The notes under the pieces are model-generated. The model saw only the letters and a list, made by a program, of their open reading frames with translations, was not told the origin of the DNA and searched no databases. A stretch of 64,000 nt of DNA, from NCBI RefSeq assembly GCF_003696345.1, contig NZ_RFLX01000001.1:372001-436000 (forward strand), in the 5' to 3' direction. The first letter of the stretch is position 1; every line of letters starts with the position of its first letter. Positions 26,770 through 34,229 of this stretch are shown piece after piece. This DNA is from Teichococcus wenyumeiae. Lineage in GTDB: Bacteria > Pseudomonadota > Alphaproteobacteria > Acetobacterales > Acetobacteraceae. The position numbers were made by a program, and so were the translations under genes.

Positions 26770-26787
26770 GATCACGTGGCCGTGATC
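26770..26787. promoter_or_regulatory. perfect 7-bp dyad upstream of the lipoprotein gene
   Basis: GATCACG-TGGC-CGTGATC lies 17 bases upstream of the lipoprotein ATG at 26753. It may be an operator or a leader hairpin. No factor can be named. Confidence 0.35.
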
Positions 26788-26811
26788 ATGGTCTATTTGC
26801 GGCTGCCGAGA

Positions 26812-27060
26812 CTGGGGGCGCCGCCCCCAGGCCCCCGCCGGGGGTGGAAAGTCCACCCCGGACCCCGCTGCGCGTTTTCAGCGCCAGGTCCGGACGCTGT
26901 GCTTGTCATTTCTCAGTAAGGCCGCACGGGCTGAAGCCGCGGTCGCCGAAGGTCCATGACCCTCGGCGGCACCACCCCGCCACCCGAAAAGAATGGCGGG
27001 GTCTGGGGTGACACTGTCACCCCAGCGGGGGTCCCAAGGGGGCGGCGCCCCCTTGGCCCC
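26812..27060 (+). repeat. four-palindrome intergenic element, copy 2
   Basis: Outer hairpins at 26812-26830 and 27034-27056; inner palindromes GGGGTGGAAAGTCCACCCC at 26841-26859 and GGGGTGACACTGTCACCCC at 27005-27023. Unlike other copies it lies between two divergent gene starts, so it cannot serve simply as a terminator of the flanking genes. Confidence 0.85.
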
Positions 27061-27090
27061 GGCCGCCGCCCAGCTTATCCCTGGCGGATC

Positions 27091-27897
27091 ATGACCTCCC
27101 TCCGCATCGTCACCTGGAACATCAACTCCGTCCGCCTGCGCCTGCCCTTGCTGGCGGATCTGGTGCGGGACATGGCGCCAGACGTCATCTGCCTGCAGGA
27201 GACCAAGTGCCCCGACGAATTCTTCCCGCATGATGGAACCGAGGCGCTCGGCTTCCCGTATCGCGCCATGCGGGGGATGAAGGGCTACAACGGCGTCGCC
27301 GTGCTTTCCCGCGTGCCTTTCACGGTGCGGCACGACGACCCGAACTGGTGCGGCAAGGGAGATTGCCGGCACCTGGGCGTCGATCTCGATGTGCCGGGCG
27401 GGCTGGAGCTGCACGATTTCTACGTGCCTGCCGGCGGTGACATCCCGGACCGCGAGGTCAATCCGAAATTCGCCCATAAGCTGGACTTCATCGCCGAGGC
27501 CACGGCCTGGAACCGCGGGCGCGGGCCGACGCGCCGCTCCGTGCTGGTGGGGGACCTGAACATCGCGCCGCTGGAGCATGATGTCTGGAGCCACAGGCAG
27601 ATGATGAAGATCGTCTCCCACACCCCGGTGGAGGTGGAGGCGCTGACCGGCTGGCAGCAGGCCGGCGAATGGCGCGACGCCATCCGCCACATGCTGCCGG
27701 AGCCGCAGAAGGTCTATACATGGTGGTCCTACCGCGCGAAGGACTGGGCGGCGGCGGACAAGGGCCGGCGGCTGGACCATGTCTGGGTCAGCGACGACCT
27801 GGTGGGTAAGCTCTCGGGCCATCAGATCCACAAGCCGGCGCGCGGCTGGACCCAGGCCAGCGACCATGTGCCGGTGCTGGTGGAGCTGAAGCTCTAG
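27091..27897 (+). CDS. xth: exodeoxyribonuclease III
   Basis: A 268-residue nuclease of base-excision repair that cuts 5' of abasic sites and removes 3' blocking groups. The endonuclease/exonuclease/phosphatase motifs are all present: VTWNINSVRLRL at the start, CLQETKC with the metal-binding Glu, YNGVAVLSR, the Asp/Asn pair in VGDLNIAPLEHD, RLDHVWVSDDL and the catalytic His in ASDHVPVLVEL. ATG 27091 follows the repeat element; the frame upstream is the repeat itself. The last four bases overlap the end of a convergent kinase-like gene. Confidence 0.94.
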   Translation: MTSLRIVTWNINSVRLRLPLLADLVRDMAPDVICLQETKCPDEFFPHDGTEALGFPYRAMRGMKGYNGVAVLSRVPFTVRHDDPNWCGKGDCRHLGVDLDVPGGLELHDFYVPAGGDIPDREVNPKFAHKLDFIAEATAWNRGRGPTRRSVLVGDLNIAPLEHDVWSHRQMMKIVSHTPVEVEALTGWQQAGEWRDAIRHMLPEPQKVYTWWSYRAKDWAAADKGRRLDHVWVSDDLVGKLSGHQIHKPARGWTQASDHVPVLVELKL

Positions 27898-28430
27898 CCC
27901 TTTCCGGCCTGCCGCAGCAGCGCCGCGCGGGCGGCGGGCAGTTCGGCCGTGCTGCGCAGGCGCAGCACGGAAAGGTGGGGATATTCGCCGCCGGCCAGCA
28001 GCGCCTCCAGCTCCCGCCGCCGTGGCGCCCATTGCCGCCAGGCGTAGCGGATGGGGTGGCCGGGCTCCAGCAGGTTGCGCCAGTGCTCGCGGTTGCCGTT
28101 CCAGAGTTCCCGCCCGCTCAGCGCCCGCAGCAGGGAGCGGCGGATGACGCGGGTCATGATCACCGGCCGCCCGTAATCCAGCCAGACCAGATGCGTGGCG
28201 CGGCCCCAGAGCAGCGGCCGCACGGCGCGGTAGTTGCCGTCCGCTACCCAGGCGGGGCCGGCGGTGGCGGCTTCCACCCGCGCGGCGAAGGCGGCGGGGC
28301 TGGCCATGGTCCAGCCGGGCTCCCAGTAGAGCGCGTCCAGCTCCACATGCGGCACGCCGAGGCCCTGGGCCAGTTGCGCCGCCAGGGTGCTCTTGCCCGC
28401 GCCGGAAATGCCGATCACGACGATGCGCAT
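27894..28430 (-). CDS. P-loop kinase, adenylate-kinase/topology-modulator-like
   Basis: A 178-residue P-loop NTPase. Walker A is VIGISGAGKSTLAAQLAQGL near residues 4-15, followed by the acceptor-site region VPHVELDALYWEPGW and WVADGNYRAV. These features match the small nucleoside-kinase-like family called DNA topology modulator FlaR-like. The substrate is uncertain, and the name describes family likeness only. ATG 28430 has AAGGAGGG eight bases upstream. It is divergent from the zinc-binding protein gene and convergent with xth. Confidence 0.75.
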   Translation of the reverse strand: MRIVVIGISGAGKSTLAAQLAQGLGVPHVELDALYWEPGWTMASPAAFAARVEAATAGPAWVADGNYRAVRPLLWGRATHLVWLDYGRPVIMTRVIRRSLLRALSGRELWNGNREHWRNLLEPGHPIRYAWRQWAPRRRELEALLAGGEYPHLSVLRLRSTAELPAARAALLRQAGKG

Positions 28431-28519
28431 GGCAGGCACCCTCCTTGCACGGCGGCTTAGCCGATGCGCCGCTGGCCGTGCCAGCCTGCCCGGCTTGCAT
28501 CGCCGCGACCGATCAGGCA

Positions 28520-28536
28520 ATGTTATGATATAACAT
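28520..28536. promoter_or_regulatory. predicted Zur operator
   Basis: ATGTTAT-GAT-ATAACAT is a perfect dyad in the form of the alphaproteobacterial zinc-uptake-regulator box (TGTTATANNATAACA type, established). It lies 16 bases upstream of the ZnuA-like gene's ATG at 28553 and contains the alternative ATG 28535, which argues against that start. Confidence 0.8.
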
Positions 28537-28552
28537 GACAGGAGCATTCCTC

Positions 28553-29458
28553 ATGCAACGCCGCCACCTGCTGGCCCTGCCCCTGGCCATGCCCTTCCTC
28601 AGCCGCGCGGCCCAGGCCCAGGGCACGGTGCCGGTGGTCGCCTCCTTCTCCATCCTGGGCGACATGGTGCGGCAGATCGGCGGCGAGCGGGTGGCGCTGC
28701 GCGTCATCGCCGGGCCGGATGTGGATGCGCACAGCTTCCAGCCCCGCCCCGCCGATGCCGAGGCGGTGCGCGGCGCCCGGCTGGTGGTGCGCAACGGGCT
28801 GGGCTTCGATGCCTGGCTGGACCGGCTGGTGCGCTCCGCTGGCTATCGCGGCCCGGTGGCGACCGCCAGCGAGGGCATCACGCCCCGCGCGCTGGAGGAC
28901 AGCCACGGCCACAACCATGGCCACGCGCAGGACCCGCATGCCTGGCAGGACCTGCGGCACGGGCAGAGCTATGTCCGCACCATCGCCGCTGCCCTGGCGG
29001 CGGCCGATCCCGAGGGCGCCGAAGGCTACCGCATGCGGGCGGAAGCCTATCTCGCCCGGCTGGCGGCGCTGGATGGCTGGGTGCGGCAGCAGATCGCCAC
29101 GGTGCCGGAGCCACGGCGGCAGGTCGTCACCAGCCACGATGCCTTCGGCTATTTCGCCGCCGCCTATGGCGTGCGCTTCCTGGCGCCGCAGGGCATCAGC
29201 ACCGACAGCGAGCCTTCGGCGGCCGAGGTGGCGCGGCTGATCCGCCTGCTGAAGCGGCAGAACATCACCGCCCTGTTTCTGGAGAACATGGCCAATCCCG
29301 CCACGCTGCGGCGCCTGGCGGCCGAGGCGGGGGTCACCGTGCGCGGCCAGCTCTATGCCGATGCGCTGTCCCGCCCCGACGGCCCGGCGCCGGATTACGA
29401 GGCGATGTTCCGCCACAACCTCGGCCTGCTGGTGCCGGCCATGAAGGGCGAGGGCTGA
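28553..29458 (+). CDS. znuA: zinc ABC transporter periplasmic binding protein (ZnuA-like)
   Basis: A 301-residue cluster A-I metal-binding protein. A signal peptide (MQRRHLLALPLAMPFLSRAA) ends near residue 23. The mature part has VASFSILGDMVRQIGGERVA, the first metal-ligand His in DVDAHSFQPRP, a short His-rich loop HGHNHGHAQDPHAW near 117-130 typical of ZnuA over manganese proteins, and TSHDAFGYFAAAYG and GISTDSEPSAAEV. CAGGAG at 28539-28544 fits ATG 28553. A Zur box lies directly upstream, so zinc starvation should induce it. The permease and ATPase genes are not adjacent, so they must be elsewhere. Confidence 0.9.
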   Translation: MQRRHLLALPLAMPFLSRAAQAQGTVPVVASFSILGDMVRQIGGERVALRVIAGPDVDAHSFQPRPADAEAVRGARLVVRNGLGFDAWLDRLVRSAGYRGPVATASEGITPRALEDSHGHNHGHAQDPHAWQDLRHGQSYVRTIAAALAAADPEGAEGYRMRAEAYLARLAALDGWVRQQIATVPEPRRQVVTSHDAFGYFAAAYGVRFLAPQGISTDSEPSAAEVARLIRLLKRQNITALFLENMANPATLRRLAAEAGVTVRGQLYADALSRPDGPAPDYEAMFRHNLGLLVPAMKGEG

Positions 29459-29664
29459 ACCAGCCCCACAGGCAGAGCGCGAGCCGCCCTGCCGGCCCGC
29501 TTCTCAGCAGCGGCCATGGCAGCCGGGATGGCGGGGACAAACCCGCACGATGCCGCGGCATGTCGCGAAAAATCCCTGCACTTTGGAACTCAGCTTTTAT
29601 TCTAAATCCGCCTTGATCCGGGATCGGATACTTTGCGGATCCAGAACCGCCGAAACGCCGCGCA
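29459..29664. other. AT-richer leader of the DUF4214 gene
   Basis: No gene. The sequence becomes less GC-rich from about 29575, and contains a 12-bp palindrome ATGCCGCGGCAT near 29550 that could end the znuA transcript. A promoter for the next gene is probable here but no clear -35/-10 pair is assigned. Confidence 0.35.
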
Positions 29665-31236
29665 ATGCCGCGCCAGCGAAGGGAAGAGGTTTGTTCAGTA
29701 TCCGGGCTTGAGATCAGCTTCAGGTACCTGTGCATCGGGGCCGGTCAAGATGGAGAAAGCCAAGCGAGCACGCTGATCAACGTTCCGTTGCTGTCCAGCA
29801 GAACCATCTCCACATCGGGCGACTACAATGTCACCCTCGGCGCCAGCTCCCGGATTGTGGTGGAGCGCAACGACGCCACGCCTGCCAACGACCCAGTGGT
29901 GGTTTCCTTCAGCACGGCAAGCATCGGCCTGCTTTCCTCCATCACGGTGCAGCACGCCGCGCTGGAGATCAGCAACCTCGCCGGCATCAATGTTCTCACC
30001 AACTTCGATATCGGCGACGGCGGCAAGCTCGACCTGTCGAACACCATCAACCTGAACGTGGCCTCGCCCATCAACTTCACCGGCGTGGGCGGCGTGCTGG
30101 TGGTGGACCATGACCTCGACATCGGCCTGCTGAGCGGCATCCGGGGCTTCGACGCGGATGATGTCATCTCCTTCCGCGACATCCCGGTCGCCACCAGTGC
30201 CAGCTACGCCAATGGCGTCCTGCAGGTCTACAACGGCACGGAGCAGGTGGCCCGCCTCGCCATCAACGGCGATTTCAGCGGCCCGCTGGGCGTGCAACTG
30301 GATGGCCAGGGCGGCATCAATGTCGGCATCGGCCTGGGCAATGGCGGCGGCCTGCCCAATGACGTGAATGCCCGCGGCCTGCACAGCGAGTACATCCTGG
30401 CCCGCACCGACCTCGGCCAGCTCTACCTGCAGGACCAGGTCAGCGGCCGCGACGGCAGCACCACGATCACCGACGGCAAGTATGTGCTCTTCAGCGACGG
30501 TGTGGGCCGCTTCGATGCCAGCGGCGTGGCGCAGGAAGTGGCGCATCTGTACAAGGCTGCCTTCAACCGCATGGCGGATGCCGATGGCCTGGAATTCTGG
30601 ACCAACCGCGTCGAGTCCGGCATCCAGACCGAGCGCGGCGTGGCCACCGGCTTCACGGAATCCGACGAATTCCGCAATGCCTATGGCAGCCTCGACGACC
30701 TCGGCTTCGTGCAGCAGCTCTACCGCAACGTCCTGGGCCGCGAGGGTGAGCAGGCCGGCGTCGAGAACTGGCTGACCCTGCTGCAAAGCGGCGGCGGGCG
30801 CGACGCCGCGCTTTACGGCTTCTCCACCAGCTTCGAGAATGTGGTGAACAACCTTTCCGTCATGGGCGATGACGAATACGGCCATGCCTACCGCCTTTAC
30901 GAGGCGGCGCTGAACCGCGCGCCGGAAACCGCGGGTCTGAACTTCTGGTACAACCACCTGGAATCCGGCCAGTCGCTCACCTGGGTGGCGCAGGGCTTCA
31001 TGAACTCGGACGAGTACCAGCAGAAGTACGGTGGCCTCGACAACGGCAATTTCGTCGAGCAGCTCTACCAGAACGTGCTGGGCCGTGGCTCCGACAGCGC
31101 CGGCTTCCAGAACTGGATGAATGCGCTGAACAGCGGCGCCAGCCGCGCCGATGTGCTGCTCGGCTTCTCCGACAGCCTGGAGAACCGCATCCAGACCGCC
31201 GAGCAGACCCACGACAACTGGATCTTCCTCAGCTGA
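29665..31236 (+). CDS. DUF4214 repeat protein, probably secreted or surface
   Basis: A protein of up to 523 residues. The N-terminal half is a beta-rich, Gly/Asn/Asp-rich passenger-like region (LTNFDIGDGGKLDLSNTINL). The C-terminal half has four repeats of the DUF4214 type, starting at about residues 295, 352, 411 and 467: LYKAAFNR, LYRNVLGR, LYEAALNR and LYQNVLGR, each followed by a G-x-x-x-W segment such as DGLEFWTNRVESG. DUF4214 proteins are often exported by type I systems and linked to S-layers (family knowledge). There is no signal peptide. The start is uncertain: ATG 29665 lacks a ribosome binding site and the first ~50 residues look atypical. Confidence 0.75.
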   Translation: MPRQRREEVCSVSGLEISFRYLCIGAGQDGESQASTLINVPLLSSRTISTSGDYNVTLGASSRIVVERNDATPANDPVVVSFSTASIGLLSSITVQHAALEISNLAGINVLTNFDIGDGGKLDLSNTINLNVASPINFTGVGGVLVVDHDLDIGLLSGIRGFDADDVISFRDIPVATSASYANGVLQVYNGTEQVARLAINGDFSGPLGVQLDGQGGINVGIGLGNGGGLPNDVNARGLHSEYILARTDLGQLYLQDQVSGRDGSTTITDGKYVLFSDGVGRFDASGVAQEVAHLYKAAFNRMADADGLEFWTNRVESGIQTERGVATGFTESDEFRNAYGSLDDLGFVQQLYRNVLGREGEQAGVENWLTLLQSGGGRDAALYGFSTSFENVVNNLSVMGDDEYGHAYRLYEAALNRAPETAGLNFWYNHLESGQSLTWVAQGFMNSDEYQQKYGGLDNGNFVEQLYQNVLGRGSDSAGFQNWMNALNSGASRADVLLGFSDSLENRIQTAEQTHDNWIFLS

Positions 31237-31278
31237 CCCGGAACCGGGCGGGGCGCCATGCGTCCCGCCCGCGCCGCC

Positions 31279-32328
31279 TCAGCCCAGCGGCACGCCCTTC
31301 GAGGTGCTGTATTCGAAATGCAGCGCCTCACCCGGGAAGATGCGGGGATGGATGGCATGCGCCGCCATCGCCGCTTCCGAGAAGCCCTGCAGGATCAGCT
31401 TCAGCTTGCCGGGATAGGTGGCGATATCGCCGATGGCATGGATGCCGGGGCGGCTGGTTTCCAGCGTCGCGGGGTTCACGGTGATGTGGCTGCGCTCCAG
31501 CCCCAGCCCCCATTCCGCGATCGGCCCCAGTTCCATCGACAGGCCGAAGAAGGCCAGCAGGTGGTCGGCCGGCACGCGCCGCTCCTCGCCCTTCAGCGTC
31601 GCCAGCACCACATGGTCCAGCTCGCCTTCCGCACCCTCCAGCCCATGCAACTGGTAGGGGATGGCGAGGTCGATCTCGCCGCGCTCGGCGGCGGCTTCCA
31701 TCTGCGCCACGCTTTCCGGCGCCGCGCGGAACTTGGGGCGGCGGTGCACCACCGTCACCCGCGCCGCCACGTCCTTCAGGCTCAAGGCCCAGTCCACCGC
31801 GGAATCGCCTCCGCCGGCGATCACCACCCGCTTGCCGCGCAGTTCCTCGCGGCGGGAGACCATGTAGCGCACGGCGCCCGTGGCCTCGAAAGCCTCCAGG
31901 CCTGCCAGCGGCGGCCGGTTGGGGCCGAAGGCGCCGGCACCGGCGGCGATGATGACCGCCTTGGCCCGCACCTGCTCACCCTGGCTGGTGCGGAGAACAA
32001 AACCACCCTCGCCGTCCTCGGCCAGGGCATCCACCCGGCGGCCCATCAGGTAGATGGGGGCGAAGGGCTGCGCCTGCTCCTCCAGCCGCGCGATCAGCTC
32101 GGCGCCGGCGATGGCCGGGTGGGCGGGGATGTCGTAGATCGGCTTCTCGGGGTAGAGCGCGGCACATTGGCCGCCGATGGCCTCCAGCGTGTCGATCACC
32201 ACGCATTTCATCCGCAGCATGCCGCATTCGAACACGGCGAAGAGCCCGGTGGGGCCAGCGCCGATCACGGCGACATCGGCCGTGATGGCGGCTTCATGCG
32301 CAACGGCGGGGTGGGTAGCGTCGGCCAT
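31279..32328 (-). CDS. ferredoxin/flavodoxin-NADP reductase, thioredoxin-reductase-like type
   Basis: A 349-residue flavoprotein (EC 1.18.1.2-type) that passes electrons between NADPH and ferredoxin or flavodoxin. FAD binding: AVIGAGPTGLFAVFECGMLR near residue 20, with IGGQCAALYPEKPIYDIPAH; NADP binding: RVVIAGGGDSAVDWALSL near 165-182; and the final FAD motif IHAIGDIATYPGKLKLI. The redox Cys pair of thioredoxin reductase is missing, which defines this YumC-like group. ATG 32328 starts the family-like sequence. Such a reductase could feed the ferredoxin-using steps of cobalamin or iron-sulfur metabolism, but nothing here shows its partner. Confidence 0.9.
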   Translation of the reverse strand: MADATHPAVAHEAAITADVAVIGAGPTGLFAVFECGMLRMKCVVIDTLEAIGGQCAALYPEKPIYDIPAHPAIAGAELIARLEEQAQPFAPIYLMGRRVDALAEDGEGGFVLRTSQGEQVRAKAVIIAAGAGAFGPNRPPLAGLEAFEATGAVRYMVSRREELRGKRVVIAGGGDSAVDWALSLKDVAARVTVVHRRPKFRAAPESVAQMEAAAERGEIDLAIPYQLHGLEGAEGELDHVVLATLKGEERRVPADHLLAFFGLSMELGPIAEWGLGLERSHITVNPATLETSRPGIHAIGDIATYPGKLKLILQGFSEAAMAAHAIHPRIFPGEALHFEYSTSKGVPLG

Positions 32329-32474
32329 TCGGTGTCTCTCCGCGTGTCGAGGCTGCGGTGCATAGGGCATATCGCGGCAGACCGGAACCGGGCCTGCCGC
32401 TGGCCAGGGGTGCGGCTTTTGCCCCCCAGGGGCGGCAGGGTCATGCCCGCCCCGTCATCCATGCCCTTGGCCGC

Positions 32475-32496
32475 CGGGTGCCGGGGGCGGCACCCG
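32475..32496 (-). terminator. possible terminator hairpin after the AapJ-like gene
   Basis: CGGGTGCCG-GGGG-CGGCACCCG is a perfect 9-bp stem with a four-base loop, 21 bases after the stop codon on the minus strand. There is no T-run, so it may be a Rho-independent-like pause or an mRNA 3' stabiliser. Confidence 0.4.
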
Positions 32497-32516
32497 CCCG
32501 GCCTCCGGCCATGGCC

Positions 32517-33545
32517 TCAGCGCATCGGCGGCGCGTAGTGCAGCCCGCCCTTGGTCCAGATGTTGTTGATGCCGCGCTGGATGCCCAGCGGCGCCAGGTT
32601 GCGGTCCCAGATCTCGCCGTAATTGCCCACGGCCTTCACCACGCGCACCGCCCAGTCCGGCTCCAGCCCCATCATCTTGCCGAGGTCGCCGGTCTTGCCC
32701 AGGAAGCGCTGCACATCCGGGTTGGTGCTATTGGCCTGGCTGTCGATATTGGCGCTGGTCAGGCCCATCTCCTCGGCCGCCAGCAGCGCGAAGTGGGTCC
32801 AGCGCACGATGTCGTAGAAGCGCCAGTCGCCCTTGCGGATGGCGACGCCCAGCGGCTCCTTGGAAATGATCTCCGGCAGCACCACGAACTGCTCCGCATT
32901 GGCGCCCTGGTTGTAGCGCAGCGCGGCCAGTGAGGTGGCATCGGTGCTATAGGCGTCGCAGCGGCCGGAGAAGAAGGCCTTGCGGGCTTCCTCGATGTCC
33001 TCGATCAGCACCGGGGTCATGCGCAGGTTGTTGGTGCGGAACCAGTCCGCCGCGTTCAGCTCGGTGGTGGAGCCGGGCTGCATGCAGATGCTGGCGCCGT
33101 CCAGCTGCTTGGCGGAGGTGACGCCGGCGGACTTCTTCACGATGAAGCCCTGGCCGTCATAAACATTCACCGCCGCGAAGGCGAGGCCGAGCGAGGCCTC
33201 GCGCGCCAGCGTCCAGGTGGTGACGCGGGAGAGCACGTCGATCTCGCCGGATTGCAGCTGGGTGAAGCGCTGCTGCGTGGTGGTGGGCTGGATGCGGGCC
33301 TTCTCGGCATCGCCCAGCAGGGCGGTGGCGATCGCGCGGCAGTAATCGGCATCCAGGCCACGGAAGCGCCCGTCCGATCCCGGGGTCGCGAAGCCGACGG
33401 TGGAGGGCGTGACGCCGCAGGCCAGCGCGCCACGGGCGCGGATGGCGGCCACCATGTCGGTGGCCGGCTGGGCGGCGGCCGGGGCGGCGACGGCAGCCAG
33501 GATGGTGGCGAGCCCGCCAAGGCAGGCAGAGGCCAGTGCGCGCAT
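32517..33545 (-). CDS. general amino-acid ABC transporter binding protein (AapJ-like)
   Basis: A 342-residue periplasmic binding protein of family 3. A signal peptide (LGGLATILAAVAAPAAAQ) ends near residue 25. The mature part opens with MVAAIRARGALACGVTPSTV and continues GRFRGLDADYCRAIATALLGDAE, IDVLSRVTTWTLAREASLG and VQRFLGKTGDLGKMMGLEPDWA, all characteristic of AapJ/BztA proteins that bind many L-amino acids. The membrane and ATPase partners (AapQ, AapM, AapP) are not beside it, so it is an orphan binding protein. It is divergent from tsaE. Confidence 0.88.
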   Translation of the reverse strand: MRALASACLGGLATILAAVAAPAAAQPATDMVAAIRARGALACGVTPSTVGFATPGSDGRFRGLDADYCRAIATALLGDAEKARIQPTTTQQRFTQLQSGEIDVLSRVTTWTLAREASLGLAFAAVNVYDGQGFIVKKSAGVTSAKQLDGASICMQPGSTTELNAADWFRTNNLRMTPVLIEDIEEARKAFFSGRCDAYSTDATSLAALRYNQGANAEQFVVLPEIISKEPLGVAIRKGDWRFYDIVRWTHFALLAAEEMGLTSANIDSQANSTNPDVQRFLGKTGDLGKMMGLEPDWAVRVVKAVGNYGEIWDRNLAPLGIQRGINNIWTKGGLHYAPPMR

Positions 33546-33697
33546 ATCAGGTTTCCTCCGGATTTCGGTGGATTAAGCGGAAGCGGCGCGGTCCATGCAA
33601 GGCGCATCGGGCGAGACAGGGCCACCGTCCCCGTCGCGCCCGCCGGGCCGCAGCGGCGCCCTTGTGCCGCCCCCCGCCGGCGGGGGATATTCCCCCG

Positions 33698-34156
33698 ATG
33701 CCTGTGGACAGCCTGATCTTCACCCTGCCCGACCTGGCCGCCACCGAGGCCCTGGCCGCCCGCGCCGCCGCCGTGGCGCGCCCCGGCGATGCCTTGCTGC
33801 TGGAAGGGCCGCTGGGCGCCGGCAAATCCGCCTTCGCCCGCGCCTTCCTGCGCGCCGCCAGCGGCGACCCGGCGCTGGAGGTGCCCTCCCCCTCCTTCAC
33901 GCTGGTGCAGGCCTATGAGTTGCCCGCCTGCACCGCGCATCACTTCGACCTCTACCGCCTGTCCGGCCCTGATGAGCTGGAGGAACTGGGCTGGGAGGAA
34001 GCGCGGGACGGCATCGTGCTGGTGGAATGGCCGCAGCGCCTGGAATACCTGACCCCGCCCGATGCGCTGCACCTGCGGCTGGAGCCGGTGGCGGGCGACC
34101 TGCGCACCGTCACCCTGTTCGGCTGGGGCCCGCGCATGGAGGCACTGCTGCCCTGA
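33698..34156 (+). CDS. tsaE: tRNA threonylcarbamoyladenosine biosynthesis ATPase TsaE
   Basis: A 152-residue ATPase that helps TsaB-TsaD make the t6A base of ANN-reading tRNAs. Walker A is LLLEGPLGAGKSAFARAF (about residues 34-50), followed by the family signature VPSPSFTLVQAYEL, HFDLYRLSGPDELEELGWEE and VLVEWPQRLEYL. ATG 33698 gives the standard start. It heads the tsaE-amgK-murU-addB run found in many alphaproteobacteria, with 73 bases before amgK. Confidence 0.95.
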   Translation: MPVDSLIFTLPDLAATEALAARAAAVARPGDALLLEGPLGAGKSAFARAFLRAASGDPALEVPSPSFTLVQAYELPACTAHHFDLYRLSGPDELEELGWEEARDGIVLVEWPQRLEYLTPPDALHLRLEPVAGDLRTVTLFGWGPRMEALLP

Positions 34157-34229
34157 TGCGCCCGCAACCCACCTGGGCGCGATCAACCCTTGGCAAATCC
34201 GGCCCATGCCGCCAGGAACCAGCCGCAGC

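Noticed and set aside
26956-27090. Longer start for exonuclease III inside the repeat element.
   Set aside because: The extra 45 residues translate the palindromes of copy 2; the same peptides (GVWGDTVTPAG type) appear wherever the element is read in that frame.
28535-28553. ATG 28535 as start of the ZnuA-like protein.
   Set aside because: It lies inside the Zur-type palindrome and upstream of the CAGGAG ribosome site, which fits ATG 28553.
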